Positions 21,939 through 22,096 of a DNA stretch of 22,096 nucleotides are shown piece by piece. The translations under genes and the position numbers were made by a program. The DNA comes from Pelargonium nanum (Eukaryota; Streptophyta; Magnoliopsida; Geraniales; Geraniaceae): positions 1 through 22,096 of the forward strand of contig JAYMTF010001647.1 of NCBI GenBank assembly GCA_036897485.1. Direction: 5' to 3'. How positions within the stretch are numbered: position 1 is the first letter of the stretch; each line of letters starts with the position of its first letter. The notes beneath the pieces are model-generated. The model did not search any database, was not told the DNA's origin, and saw only the letters and a program-made list of their open reading frames with translations.

Positions 21939-22096
21939 GGGTTTAATACCCTGATGACCCCTCACTTATTAGAAACTCACCAACCAGGTCCCCAACAAAA
22001 AATTAAGTCACATTAGTCCCTAACTTAACGGAAAAAAGGTCACACAGGTCCCACCGTTAGTTTGACCTAACAGAACCGTTAGTTGGGTGACGTGGC
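21939..22096. repeat. Dispersed-repeat fragment cut by window end
   Basis: Phrases gggtttaataccctgatg, gtccctaacttaacgg, accgttagttt and accgttagttgggtgacgtgg are characteristic of a widespread plant repeat built around 'ggtccctaac..ttaacgg..tgacgtggc'. The class (MULE-derived or LTR) cannot be decided because the other end lies beyond the window. Confidence 0.5.

Noticed and set aside
1..22096. A prokaryotic-type operon, CRISPR array or integrated virus
   Set aside because: All recognisable coding sequence belongs to intron-bearing plant housekeeping genes; no spaced identical repeats, viral polymerase or capsid-like reading frame is seen.

Overview
This window is nuclear DNA of a flowering plant, most likely a eudicot. 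Three multi-exon genes lie on the + strand. Their proteins match plant families closely, and they are separated by AT-rich introns with GT..AG ends. Plant-type small transposons (a tRNA-derived SINE, a Stowaway-like MITE and LTR-like fragments) sit in the introns. I cannot name the species. No bacterial-type gene cluster, CRISPR array, rRNA gene or functional tRNA gene is visible.

Layout. (1) 428-9134: the 3' part (14 exons, 530 codons plus stop) of a polyribonucleotide nucleotidyltransferase of the plastid type (PNP1/RIF10). It covers the second RNase PH core, KH and S1 domains and a Lys/Ser-rich tail. The 5' part lies upstream of the window. (2) 9135-11160: its 3' UTR and an AT-rich intergenic stretch. 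(3) 11167-11264: a compact promoter with two identical G-box palindromes, a TATA box and an E2F-type site. (4) 11335-16804: a complete RFC3 gene (11 exons, 354 aa), a small clamp-loader subunit. (5) 16805-18250: the RFC3 3' flank, which contains a diverged duplicated block, then AT-rich intergenic DNA. (6) 18252-21313: a complete MFAP1-type spliceosomal protein gene (432 aa, two coding exons plus a 5' UTR intron and a possible spliced upstream ORF). (7) 21314-22096: its 3' flank, ending in a dispersed-repeat fragment cut by the window edge.

The three genes are housekeeping functions in different compartments: plastid RNA decay and processing, nuclear DNA replication, and nuclear pre-mRNA splicing. 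Nothing suggests that they form one pathway; they look like independent neighbours, each with its own flanks. I see no convincing undescribed system. The points most worth checking are the RFC3 promoter architecture, the spliced uORF of MFAP1, the SINE with its 17-bp target-site duplication, the Stowaway-like MITE, the duplicated RFC3 3' flank and two short stop-free introns of length 3n. All exon borders were worked out by hand from reading frame, GT/AG sites and family knowledge.
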